DNA from: Achaetomium macrosporum
Taxonomy: Eukaryota; Ascomycota; Sordariomycetes; Sordariales; Chaetomiaceae
NCBI GenBank assembly: GCA_033296875.1
Contig: MU860091.1
Location: forward strand, 1-64,000
Reading direction: 5' to 3'
DNA length: 64,000 bases
Shown here: positions 22,465 through 33,182 of the stretch, one piece after another
Numbering within the stretch: the first letter of the stretch is position 1
Layout of the letters: every line of letters begins with the position of its first letter
Notes under the pieces: model-generated
What the model was told of the DNA's origin: nothing
The model's database searches: none
What the model saw: the letters and a program-made list of their open reading frames with translations, nothing else
Position numbers and translations under genes: made by a program

Positions 22465-23931
22465 ATGTGGAGAGAAGGCAAAGGAAGTTGCATCCTGCTT
22501 TTCACAATATTAATGGCGGCCTTGCTTCTCGGCTTGCTCTGCCTCTGCGGCACCGGCGCCACCGCCCTCGACAACGGTGTTGGGAAGCTCCCTGCGCTTG
22601 GCTTCAATAGTAAGTGTTTCCCGCGCGAACAGCGAGCGGATGCTGACTGGGGAATGGTTGGTACGCAGCGTGGAACCTGTACCAATGCGACTACACTGCC
22701 GATGTGTTGCTGGCACAGGCGCAAGCCATGGTTGACAAGGGGCTTGTTAAGGCCGGATACCAGACTTTCATGCTGGACGATTGCTACAGCTTGAAGGAAC
22801 GAGATTCGAACGGGAGGATCGTGGCGGGTAAGAGGTCAACGAAACACACCGCCCTCCACGCTGACAACTGCGAGAACAGATCCCGCAAAGTTTCCCAAGG
22901 GCATGCGGGACTTCACCAAGTCGCTCTCGAAGCTTGGCTTCAAGGCCGGCATCTACAGTGATGCAGGGTATTACACATGTGCGGGGTATCCGGGCTCATA
23001 CGGAAACGAGGCCCTGGACCTCGAGACGTTCGCTGAATGGGGATTCAGTTATCTCAAGTACGACAACTGCTACATCCCCTTCGACAACGTAACACAGCAA
23101 AACGTGTACGGCCGCTACGAGCGTATGAGCAACGCGATCCGAGCGCGCGCCCAGAAGACCAGGTCGGCACCGGTGCAGCTCGCCCTGTGCGAATGGGGCT
23201 GGCAGCAACCGTGGATTTGGGCCCGACGGCTGGGCCAGTCATGGCGCATCACCGGCGACATCCGGCCGTGGTGGTCTTCGCTGGCCAGCATCATCAACCA
23301 GGCCAGCTTCATCGCCTCGGCCACGGACTTCTACGGCCACAACGATATGGACATTCTCGAAGTCGGCAACACAGGGCGGGGTGCGCCGCCGGGCAACCTG
23401 ACATTCGACGAGGCAAAGAGCCACTTCACTGCCTGGGCCCTCCTCAAGTCGCCCCTGCTGATCAGCTCCGACATGGAGGCAGCGTCGCAGGAGACCATCG
23501 AGATCCTCGGCAACCAGGACATCCTCAAGATCAACCAGGATCTGAACGTCGGCGAGTCGATCGCCCCCTTCCGCTGGGGTTCCAACGCCGACTTCACCTG
23601 GGACCCGGCCCACCCGGCCGAGTACTGGACCGGCAACTCGTCGTACGGGGTCGTCTTCATGGTGCTGAACACGCACGACACGGCGCGGCACATGTCGTTC
23701 AACCTGACCGAGAGCTGGGCGATCCGGGCCGGCCGCGTCTACTCGGTCTACGACATGTGGTCGCACACGCACAACGGGACGGCAGGCCGGCGCATCGACC
23801 TCACCCTGCCGCCGCATGGCGTCGCCGCCCTGTTGCTCAACGACGCCGGCCCAGAGCCATCTGGCCTCGAGCCATACTGCGCTGTGTGGTGGCAGTGCAG
23901 TTATCCAAATGGCACATACTATAGCAACTAA
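22465..23931 (+). CDS. Secreted alpha-galactosidase, GH27
   Basis: Releases terminal alpha-1,6-galactose from galactomannans and raffinose-type sugars. Exons are 22465-22609, 22669-22827 and 22880-23931 (451 residues); introns of 59 and 52 nt rebuild ALGFNTWNLYQCDY and GRIVADPAKFP. An N-terminal hydrophobic segment (LLFTILMAALLLGLLCL) is a signal peptide or anchor. The family signatures are complete: FMLDDCYSLKERDSNGRI, the nucleophile Asp163 in SYLKYDNCY and the acid/base Asp228 in WRITGDIRPWW. The GHNDMDILEVGN block and a C-terminal beta-domain follow. Several N-glycosylation sequons are present. There is no ricin-type or CBM module. The last residues (CAVWWQCSYPNGTYYSN) look like a short structural tail. 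Confidence 0.93.
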
Positions 23932-24056
23932 TGTGGGGTTAAATATATGTGTGTTTAGCGTGGCCGTTACTTCACAACCCTCTGTAAGCATACATGATTC
24001 TGAGCCCAGGTGCGGATAGGTACCGTTAGCGAGAGAAAAGCCCCCCAAGTCCCCCC

Positions 24057-24310
24057 TCAGTCGTTGTGGGGTACATCTGCGGCATGTGTCTTGCGAGGCA
24101 CGTATTCCATGCCCTGCTGCTGGCCTGTGTTGGCGCCGCTTTTTGAATGCTCCTTCCTCGCTTCCTTCTCCTCCTGAGCAATCTGCTGCTTTGCCTCGCT
24201 CTTACTTGCCGGATCCTCTGCTCTACGTTAGCGAACTCATTCAAGTTTGGAGCATTTCCTGGACGGAGCATCACCGTACTTGTTCCCTCGGGCGTGGGGT
24301 TGTTCGGCAT
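24057..24310 (-). CDS. Small hydrophilic protein, 63 aa
   Basis: Exons are 24310-24280 and 24217-24057. The 62-nt intron runs GTACGG to GAGCAG with a perfect CTAAC branch site nine bases before the acceptor. The product starts MPNNPTPEGTKDPASKSEAK and is rich in Gln, Glu and Lys, predicted as one charged helix plus a disordered tail ending VPHND. There is no signal peptide. The intron happens to be free of stops in one frame, which would give a misleading longer ORF. I cannot name the family; such short hydrophilic proteins are common in fungi and often stress-induced. Confidence rests on the intron signals and the clean frame. Confidence 0.55.
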
Positions 24311-25409
24311 TTTGGAGAGTTGACGGCGGACCTGGTTCCGAGATAGTTTGATGTGGCTGCAACTGGTGGGCTGTCTCCCTGGGACGTGAAGTTCGCTTTC
24401 CTCCTTGACGGACAAAGGTTTTACGACCGAGTAGGTAAGCACGTGGTAAGTAAGGCACCTTTATCAATGATGGTCTGATTGACGACGTATGTGCCGCCAA
24501 TTTAGTATGATGTCATGACATCAGCATTGCTCCATCCACCGTGACGATCCCCCTCATGAACACCGCACTACCAGGCTCAGATGGCGCGGCTCCCTTATTA
24601 AGGCCTTAATCCCAGAGGATAAACTAGTGGGATGCCAGTGTGCTCAACGGATATATCATTAAACTTAACTTTCGACGGTTGTGGTGACTCAGGTAGGCAT
24701 ACGCTATGAGATACCAGATACAACCCATTTCAATGGCTGTAGAAGTGTGGCGTTGTCCACTCGTGAAGAAAAGGGGGCCAGGACTCCAGGTCACGGTGAC
24801 AGGCAGATGTCACCGTATCGCACCTTCCTTACCATCCCGACACTGCCCGAGTCCTGCCCGTTCCAGGGGGATAATCAACATCCTTCATTCAGGTATGCAG
24901 AGGATATAGATGTCCACCTTCGCCAACATCATGTTCAGGTTGCAGTTTAAGTACGGCGTCTCTTGTCAGCCAGTCTGCGTATGTTAACCAGCCGTCGTTG
25001 ACGATCGACACCCACTGTCGTCAGTTGTCCGTCACACGGTGACACGCTTCTGCAGCTCTGCAGCCAATTGGACTTGGACATGGAAAGACAAGAAGAACGA
25101 TTCGCATTTCTCGGGAGGGGTTGCCAAGAACTGCTTCAGATGCACGACGAGGACAAATCACAGAGAAGCTCTCAGGAGTCTCAGCGAGCCAGACGCCAAC
25201 AGGACGTAGTTCACACTCGGTCACTGACCACCTAAGGGAGACGATTCCGTATGTACAGTGACGATGAAGATCATCCCAGCGGTCGCTGGGCTCTCGGTTA
25301 TTTATGAACCGGAGAACGAACCGCCGATTGTTGAGAGAGTGTTTCGCCCTAGCCGTCGGCCTTTCTTGCTGTCAGCGTCTGGCGATAGCTGAAAGTCGAT
25401 ACTGACATC
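24311..25409. other. Intergenic, no gene seen
   Basis: No supported coding sequence. The NLR relic begins at its right end. Confidence 0.5.
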
Positions 25410-28400
25410 TCTGCCAGCATAGTTTTTGTACACGGCTTGCAAGGGCACCCATACAAGACACGGGCAAGCAGAAAGCTCCCAAACCCTCACATCCCATCAG
25501 GAGATTCCAAATAACAGCAAGCGTCTCACACGAGATGCATTGCGTTCCTCCCTATCTCGGCTTAGCAAGACCTTGTCCGGGAAAGCCATCCGTGAAAAGG
25601 CCACCAAGTCTGAGACCCATGAAGCCGCCGGAGATACAAGCGATGCTGGATGTTCGCCCGCGTCTTCACCGGTGTTCTGGCCATCAGATCTACTACCCAA
25701 TGAATACCCACGTGCGCGAATCCTCGCGTATGGATACGACACAAAAATCACAAATTACATGGCCGGGCCTACAAATCAGAACAGCATTTATTCTCATGCC
25801 AAAGGATTTCCTTTTCACTCTCTCCAGGGAAACGGTTCTTAACCGTCCATTGGTCTCCGTTGGTCATAGACTTGGAGGGATTATCGTTAAGGAGGTGAAG
25901 AGTTCACGCAGTTCGCGATTTACATCCCTGTCTCATGTATTGCTACTGACATCTTCACTTAGATGCTTGCAGGGTCTTCGACATCAACGGAGAGCCATCT
26001 AACAAGCGTTGTCGAGTCGACCTTGGCGGTTGTCTTCCTCGGCACCCCGCACCGCGGGAGTCCAGATCTCGCAGCTCTTGGGAAATGGGCGCGTTCATTC
26101 GTCAGCGATTTCCGCGCTGAGACTACATCTACAATCCTTCAGGCACTCGTCTTGAGAAAAACAGACCAAGAAAGAGCACAGGAATCGTTTTCTGCCTTGT
26201 GGCAGAAGTACGAGTTTCGATTCATAACCTTTCAAGAAGCACTTGGGCTGACAGGATTGAATCTCGGCGTCCTTGGTAACAAAGTGGTACCCGACTACTC
26301 GTCATCTCTTGGGGACCGCCGCGAACATGCCGTAACCATCCAGGCCAATCACATGGATATGTGCCGATTTGCCGGCCCCGACGACCCAGGCGACCGCAAA
26401 GTTGCAGGAGAACTCCGATCGATATATGATCAGATCACCGAGGGGAGTGCTTTAAGGATCGAGCTAGCTGTAAGGGGGAAGCCTGCGCGAACCTCGGTCA
26501 ACATGTCGTCCTTGGACTGTAGAGACACCGAGACCCGTTCACCAGAGCTGAAAGGGCTGCTCTCCGGTACGTACGGTTCCCAGGCATCCATGCTCGTCGG
26601 CGCAATGTGCGAAGACCAGCCAATCACACATGCAACTGGCTCTTTGAGAACCAGCTCCACAAGTCGTGGATAAGCGGAAAAGCTCAAGATTTGTCTCGGG
26701 GTATACTTTGGTTGAAGGGCAAGCCCGGCTCCGGCAAGTCGGTACTAATGAAGGAAGCCTACGGTCTATCGCCGAATTCTCCGGGAACACGCCAGGTCGG
26801 CACATTACTTAGCGACTTTCTTCTTTAACTCTAAGGGACAGGAACTAGAATGGACAAGGGCTGGACTTTATCGGTCGTTGTTATATCAGCTCCTCCGCCA
26901 AAACCGAGAACAGCTGGCCCGCTTTGCGCCACGCTTGCTTGCAATTCGCGAGGAAGGCGGCGGAGACGGATCAGGCGGTTCTAGCGATGTACTCCCCGCG
27001 AGTCGACTTTAAGACATGGTACACTCGTTGCTTACCAGCCAGCCGCAAGGGAGAAGGCCTTTTATATTCATCGACGCTATAGACGAATGCTAGCCGCGGC
27101 CCCGAGAGCTCGTCTCCTTCTGGTCGAATACTCCTACCGAAGCCTACAACGAGAGAGTTCATCTACATGTTTTACTCTCTACCCAAGACGCCACTACAAT
27201 GCGATCCTGCCCGTCAATCATTGTGCACCATTTCAACAGAGACCACATTGCGACATACATAGAGCAGAAGTTCCACCTCATCATGGCTGTTGCGGAGCCA
27301 CAATGGCCACGACTGCAAGATGCCATCTTGAACAACGCCGAGGGGGCCTTCTTACTGGCGTATCTCGTTGTCGAAAAGATGCTCGACAGATGGGAGGAAG
27401 GAGGAAACTTGGTGTACTGGCTAGAAGCATTTTGCCCAGCAAGCTCAGCGAGCTACTTGCGCAGATGCTTGCTTGTTTAGCCGAGCGATCCGAGGAACTG
27501 GCGCTACGGCTCTTCCAGTGGGCAATACTTGCTGTTATGCCTCTTCGTCTCCACGAGTGGCACCACATATTGGCTTTCATCAGGCGGCCGACACCCCCAT
27601 CGCTGCAACAATGGCGGCTTTCAGAGCATTTCACCAAGAATGATAACCAACTTGAGAGGCAGATCAAGTGCCTGTCGAAGGGTCTGTTAGAGGTGATTAT
27701 AAGCGCAGCGGAGCCAGAAGATGAGCTCCTGGAGTCCATATCCGTTTACGCCTAGCCCGGTTCTCTGGTTTTGGAGCACGGGGAGACCAGAGCCATCCGG
27801 GTCATTCAGAGTTCAGTTCGTGCGTTCTTTCTGATTCGGGGATTCAAAATCTTACACGCGAGCCTTGCTTCTGGCTCTTAACAGGGTCGTACCGATTTCC
27901 TCTGGGAAGGTGCCGGCCATGTCTCCATAATGGCGAGGTGTCTCAACTATCTGAACATTACCGAATTGGACACTGGTTACGGCACAGATAGACGCCACCG
28001 CACGACATAGGCGAAGCACCAAGAACACCGCGGACCGTTCTTCGAGCGCGACACTAGCTTTGCTCCAAGGGAGAAATGAAGCCAAACACAAGGAATAATG
28101 TCTATTGTCGGTTGGCGTGGATGGGATTGATATCATGCAATGGATTGGCACGACCCATACCGTTGCCGGCGACGTTCCTTTCGACGAGGTTCTTTGGACA
28201 ATACCGGACACACCGCCTCTGGTTGTAAGTGGTCTCGGATGAGTCAGTAGAGACGAGACTTTTGGAGAACTACCCAGCACCTCTCTTATATGCGATTCAT
28301 GAACTCTTTACTCATGCTAGGCTGGCTCGATCCTCGGGGGTCGATCTGTACCTTATTTCCGCACGACTCGGCGAGAGGAAAACCTGGATTCGTTAGAGGG

Positions 28401-28560
28401 CACTCAGTGAGCTTGATTTATCATAGGACACATCCATCGATGACTATCTCCACGAGCCGGGGCTGGGCAAATCTACTTTCGAGTTTCGGGAAGAGCGAAA
28501 ACGTGAAGCGAAAGAGGAGGGCTGGGCGGATAAGAGAAGCGAATGTGAAGAACTGGGCGG
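25410..28560 (+). pseudogene. NLR-type protein relic: lipase-like domain plus NACHT ATPase, inactivated
   Basis: Fungal NLRs sense non-self and can trigger cell death. This copy keeps the domain order but is broken. The N-terminal alpha/beta-hydrolase-like (SesB-type) domain starts with IVFVHGLQGHPYKT near 25413, continues in another frame (VFWPSDLLPNEYPRARILAY), and after a likely intron (about 25893-25962) gives VVFLGTPHRGSPDLAALG. Its nucleophile motif reads GHRLGG, with Arg in place of the usual Ser. A frameshift near 26640 leads to the NACHT domain: Walker A GKPGSGKS (about 26718-26741), then frame changes, and Walker B FIFIDAIDEC followed at once by TAG (27091-27093). More NACHT and winged-helix sequence runs to about 27750 (FQWAILAVMPLRLHEWHHIL), and weaker C-terminal similarity (LLYAIHELFTHARLA) near 28290. 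Multiple stops exclude one product. Confidence 0.75.
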
Positions 28561-29118
28561 ACGTATAGGAAAGGAGACGAATCCAAAACACTGACGCGCA
28601 GCGGAAATTCGGTCAGTGGCCACTCTTCCCATGACCAACTCATGTCACGGCACGTGAATCTAACCAGCAAGCTAGGGGGTGGAGCACGTCAACTAAGAGG
28701 CCAGGGTCAGTCCGGTGATTTGTCCTTGGACGACAACGGTCAGGCTACTGTTGGCAGAAATCACTTTTTCTTGACACCTCAAACTGGCCGGTACAGTCTG
28801 GCACGCCCTTGCGGAGAGAAGGCAGTGTTGCGAGTTTCGGCTCCCCGAACAGGAGCGTCGCAAGTTTCTCGTCTGCTGGGAGCTACAACAGATGAGCCGA
28901 CATGTCATCCAATCTTAGCGTCTCCGACCTTGAGGCTGGAAAGTGCAAGTCTGTCCGCTGGGCTGTTGGACGATCCGGTATCGTACGTCGAGTCCGGCGA
29001 AGAAGATATCCGAGAGTGGTTCGGAAAAACTATCAATGTACGGCTCCAATGAAGACAACCAGATTCTATTATCGCTTCCATGGCCCGGCCGGCCCGGCAC
29101 TGGGTCTCCCATTATGTA
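28561..29118. other. Uncertain region after the NLR relic
   Basis: A plus-strand frame of 136 codons (28642-29052) is open but matches nothing I recognise and has no splice partners. It may be the tail of the NLR relic or chance. Confidence 0.35.
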
Positions 29119-29743
29119 TCAATGCTCCCCAAGGATCATCCGCGGCGCCGGCTCTCCCTTGCGCGGGCCACCATCGCCCCTCCTCTCTGGGCCGTACACC
29201 CCGCCGGGGGAGGCCGCCGCAATGGACCGCACCTCTTCGAACCCCTGCGTTCCCATGTCCAGCCCGACGAGGAGGCTCTGAGTCGAGCCGAAGGTCGCAC
29301 GCACCGTTTGCACCCCGCCACCCTCATCCTGGCTGCTGCCGCCGTCGCTCGCCGTCGTGACCAAGAGCACGGTGTCGTCCTCAGCGGATCGCGAGTCCAT
29401 CACGACAAAGAGTCTGTTCATGGGCGCGTCCAGCCGTTCCGCCACCTCGGGCGCGGACATGCCAACGAAGGGCGAGGGCGGCAGTTCCGCGGCGGAGCCG
29501 GGCGTCGTCGCCGTCCCCGCATCCTTGTCCTTGTCGTCATTCTTCCCGCTTTGGAGGACGACAAGGCACGGCCCAAGGCCCGGGGCGAGCTCCTCGCTGT
29601 TGGCGTAGGCGACGGAGAGGAAGCGGTCGATTACCTGTGTGGAGTTTGGGTTTCTCCTGTTAGCGAACACGGGCCAAGGAACGGGGATACACACGCACAG
29701 CGGGCGGGATCTCAGCAGTACGGCAAACTGCGAAGGTAGCCAT
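29119..29743 (-). CDS. Hypothetical protein, 186 aa
   Basis: Exons are 29743-29699 and 29634-29119. The 64-nt intron starts GTGCGT and has a CTAAC branch site before CACAG. The joined start reads MATFAVCRTAEIPPA then VIDRFLSVAYANSEELAPGL, a natural-looking continuation. The protein has two blocks that look like beta-strand cores (CLVVLQSG, NRLFVVMDSRSAEDDTVLLV) separated by a disordered Asp/Lys/Gly/Ser linker, and a disordered C-terminus. No signal peptide or membrane segment. A small beta-sandwich or chaperone-like fold is conceivable, but I do not recognise a family. It lies tail-to-tail with the NLR relic. Confidence 0.55.
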
Positions 29744-30097
29744 AATCTCAGGGGATTGTCGTTCGATCCGTGCTGATTTAAGCTGATGTAAGTTTGGGAC
29801 CTTCGCGGAGATAGAACATTATCCAAGAGAATACCTTAGGCAGTGTATCTGGAGGATTGCTCGGCAGGCTGGTAATAGCGGTGTAAAAGTACCTACATTA
29901 GCCCAATAGGAAGTAATACTGTATTGATATTAGGGTTTAGTGGCTTTGCACGCATTCCCGATAACCTAGTTATTCCAGTACTTATTCATGATTTTATTAG
30001 CCCTAATACCTATGTAGGCATGTCATGAGGCGCTCCATTGCCGCGGCATCACCGCCAAAGTATATCCAGTTTACACACCCAAACAATCAACTTCCCC
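29744..30097. other. Intergenic, no gene seen
   Basis: AT-richer spacer between two minus-strand genes. No coding evidence. Confidence 0.5.
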
Positions 30098-31762
30098 TTA
30101 CTCAGCCAACTGCATACCACGCACAAAGATGCTCGCCCTAACCGTCGCTCCACCGCCAACATCGAAGCTGTCCGCAACACACATGCCCGCAGCACCAACC
30201 ACATCCCGGAAGTCCACTTCAACGCTGCCAACCTCCTGAGCCTTGTTCACCAGCGAGATTTTGAAGTTGCTAGGGTTTGCCAGCATATCAGCTGTTAGGG
30301 GGATGCGGAACGCCTGGTCGAAAGAAGGGTTGAAGATATCCGTGCCAGGTGTGTACGTCTTGACGGCGGTCTGGAAACTCTTGTCGCCGAACGCTACCTT
30401 GACGCTGGGCTGGAGCTCATCGCGGTCACCCTGGAGGCCGAGAGCGCTGGCGATGAGAACAGTGGCGAGACCGCAAATCAGGCCGTGGCCCTGGCCCTGG
30501 CTGGCCGCAGTAGAAAGAACGTTCGCATCAGACACGAGGTTGTAGAACTGCGCATGAACGGTCAACCTAGCACCCGTAGGCTTCCCCTCATGGCTAAGAG
30601 CCAGCTCGTGCGAACCGCCCTTCAGCAAGATATCCTTGACAGCGGTGGAGCCGTGTCCTATGTCGTCATCACTCGCCGTATCATCGTCTCTCACAGCCGT
30701 GAAGATCTGCTGCTCAAAGTCTGTGATGAGGAAGTCGTGTGTTTCGTTCCACTCGGGGTTGTGATTGTTATCCACGACCGACGTCTTCCATTCCTCCTCG
30801 GCCCCGACCTTCACTTTGACGTAGCAGTCCGGTGTATCCTCGAGCTTGACCTTGGCCATGAGCCTGGACATGCCTCCTCTGATGCCGCCCTTCTTCTTGT
30901 CTGGCGCCGAGATGTTGGTCGCCCTGCCGACAGTGAGACGCAGGATACCGTGGTGGGGCTGGTAGGTTTTGAAGTAGTCGTTGTTGTTGTCCATTTTGAC
31001 GAGGAAGCGGTTGGGAAGAACGGCCATGGACTCGATGATGCCGAGGATGGTGCTGCGGATCGTACCAGAGAGCAGCGCGAAATCGAGAACGTTTGCCGCG
31101 TCGGTGAAATCGAGTTCGAGCCTGGGTGGGTTGATGAATGCTACCTGTGCTGCGCCGATCTTGAATGCGTGTTAGTGTATGATGCGCAAGCGTGTGATGA
31201 GTACCTATATGAGGGAGACGTACCAAGGGAACGACGTTGATCAGAGGACAGAGCAGGACGCTGATCCTGCCCTTCATTCGGACTTTCTCGATACCCTGGA
31301 TGTTTTCACACTGGTTAGCCTGAGCCAGACCTTCAGCAAACTATCATAGTGTGCAATGACTTACCACTTTGGGAACCATATTTCCGTCCAATTCTATATC
31401 GCAGACACCATCCCAGTTCAAATCCATATCGAGCTTGATGCCCTGAGTCGTCGTCTTGTGCACGTCGACATTTGAGAAGCGAATGGGCACGTGTCCAAGA
31501 TCGATCTTGACAAATTTGAGGTTGGAGAGAGGGCTGGGGAGCGTCGACCTGAGAATGGGTTCGACAGTTTCTTTCACCATGTTACCAGTGTAGACACAAA
31601 TGTTGGGCCATAGCTGTTCAACAATGTCATTGAGGAAGCCTGTTTGGTGAATTAGGTAATTACTAGTATGCAAGGATGGCATTGAGTGTGCAATAGCTCA
31701 CCTGCTGGTTCAGCACCTCCAGAGGCGGTCAAGGTATCGACAAGTGATTGGGGCGCTGACAT
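30098..31762 (-). CDS. SMP- and C2-domain lipid-transfer-like protein (tricalbin/E-Syt-like, soluble)
   Basis: Tricalbins and extended synaptotagmins move lipids at membrane contact sites through an SMP tube and dock through Ca2+-binding C2 domains. Four exons: 31762-31702, 31639-31365, 31295-31224 and 31159-30098 (489 residues). The SMP part spans about residues 20-190, from FLNDIVEQLWPNICVY to PRLELDFTDAANVLDFALL. The first C2 domain follows (GILRLTVGRATNISA; DCYVKVKVG; NHNPEWNETHDF), with Asp residues placed for Ca2+. A second, more degenerate C2-like unit (VKVAFGDKSFQTAVKTYT, NPSFDQAFRI) ends the protein. No N-terminal hairpin anchor is visible, unlike yeast tricalbins, so it may be peripheral. 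Confidence 0.82.
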
Positions 31763-32769
31763 GATTCGGACGTAAGTTGTGTGTTTAGGTACCTGTTTCG
31801 AGGTCAATGGAGTAGTAAGCAGATGAGAATAGGGAATTGAAAGAGCAGTAGTTGACAGAACCCGACCACCAAGGGTGACGTAAATGCGGGGTCTGACCCC
31901 ACGTGAAAGCCACATATTGTGAAGCCACAGATATGCACAAACTTGTTGGAGAAACAGTTCCCTGTTCTACCGGCCAACAGCAAATGCTGTGCTACACATC
32001 GTGGCAGAGTCCTCCTGTCCGTGCTGTCCCAGAACCAGATTCAAATACAATGGGAATGGTATTGCGCCGGCCGTAGGGGAAGAGGCTTCAAAGGGCGATA
32101 TGAACCACTGGGGACTGTGGTGGGAGTGTGGGGGGGAATGACTCTCTTTTGAAGAGCCCCAAAGATGTTCAGGCAGAGCCGCCCAAGCTAACTTCCACTG
32201 GGACTCCACAAACTCCGGGGGCCCTGCAACAACGCCAACCTCCCCTACCTGTAGTTACGGCCGATCTAGGAATTCATAAGGTACGACGGATTCCCCTTCA
32301 CCAGCACCCCACCAGGGGGATACAGGTGCCGTTCTCCGTTGTGTCAATAGCTCTGAGAACTCGAGTTTGTCTCTCTAAGCTCAACCCTGCATTTATTCTC
32401 ATCGCAATTCCCGAAATTCTCATTTCATCCTGCTGCTTCTGCCTCATAACTCTGGCGGGCCCGACGATCTCCAACGGTACGAGGACCCTCAAGATCGTCA
32501 AGGGGATTACCAGAGAGTAGAGCCCCGGGCGGGCTCCTGACAATCACCTTTTTGCCTTTCTTACATTCACTTGATATACTTTTTCTCTCTTCTACCCAGT
32601 GGCCTGTGGATTGGCCGTGATCGGGCCGATAGATGGCGCACGAGAAGCTCGGGAAGCGAGGAGGATCAAGATCATAAAGATCAGGCCACGAAAGCAGCAA
32701 CAGAGATCAAAATTGGGGTAGTTATCATGTTTGAATTTGCGATCTCAACGGATAATCAACTCCATACTC
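31763..32769. other. Intergenic, no gene seen
   Basis: Promoter of the SMP/C2 gene and spacer. Frames here are short and featureless. Confidence 0.5.
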
Positions 32770-33180
32770 AAGAACAAGTCCACCGCTGGGCCGGACGAGG
32801 TGCCAACCATCGTACGCCAAGCAACCAAACAACCAAAAGGTATACATGAACCCCCGAAGGCAACAACAGCTCAGCAAATTCCAGCCATCCATAGCACAAG
32901 ACCAAACCCAACGACCAACAAAGACCAAGTGCCTGAATCCAAACCCTAACACCAACCAAGACCAAACCCAGACCCAAACACCCTAAACACCCACCAACCA
33001 AGACCGGATCCAAGCACAGAGGCCACAAGGCCAAGAGACCGAAAGAGGAGACCAAGAGGCGGAACCGATAGAGGTTAGTCGAAGGGCACCAAGGCCCGAA
33101 ACCGGAAGAGGCGACCAAGCGAAGAACCGAGACAGTACCGGAAGAGGCAACCGGAAAGAAGCATCGCTGCGGCGAGAGGA
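32770..33180. other. T-depleted, A/C- then A/G-rich low-complexity DNA
   Basis: The plus strand is nearly free of T and built from short runs such as CCAAACCAAC and GACCAAGAGG. It lies directly downstream of the minus-strand jacalin-aerolysin gene, so it would be its G/T-rich 3' flank. The minus-strand ORF of 167 codons across it is a product of the missing stops. Confidence 0.65.
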
Positions 33181-33182
33181 GA

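Noticed and set aside
22270..22794. 174-codon ORF over the start of the alpha-galactosidase gene
   Set aside because: Only the portion from 22465 to 22609 is exon 1; the rest is 5' flank and intron read-through.
24026..24442. 138-codon minus-strand ORF
   Set aside because: Formed by reading through a 62-nt intron with a CTAAC branch site; splicing gives the 63-residue protein.
29080..29739. 219-codon plus-strand ORF
   Set aside because: Shadow of the minus-strand 186-residue gene, which has a proper intron and branch site.
32930..33000. CCCTAA-like motifs suggesting a telomere
   Set aside because: CCCTAA occurs only as isolated hexamers in C/A-rich low-complexity DNA, not as a tandem array.
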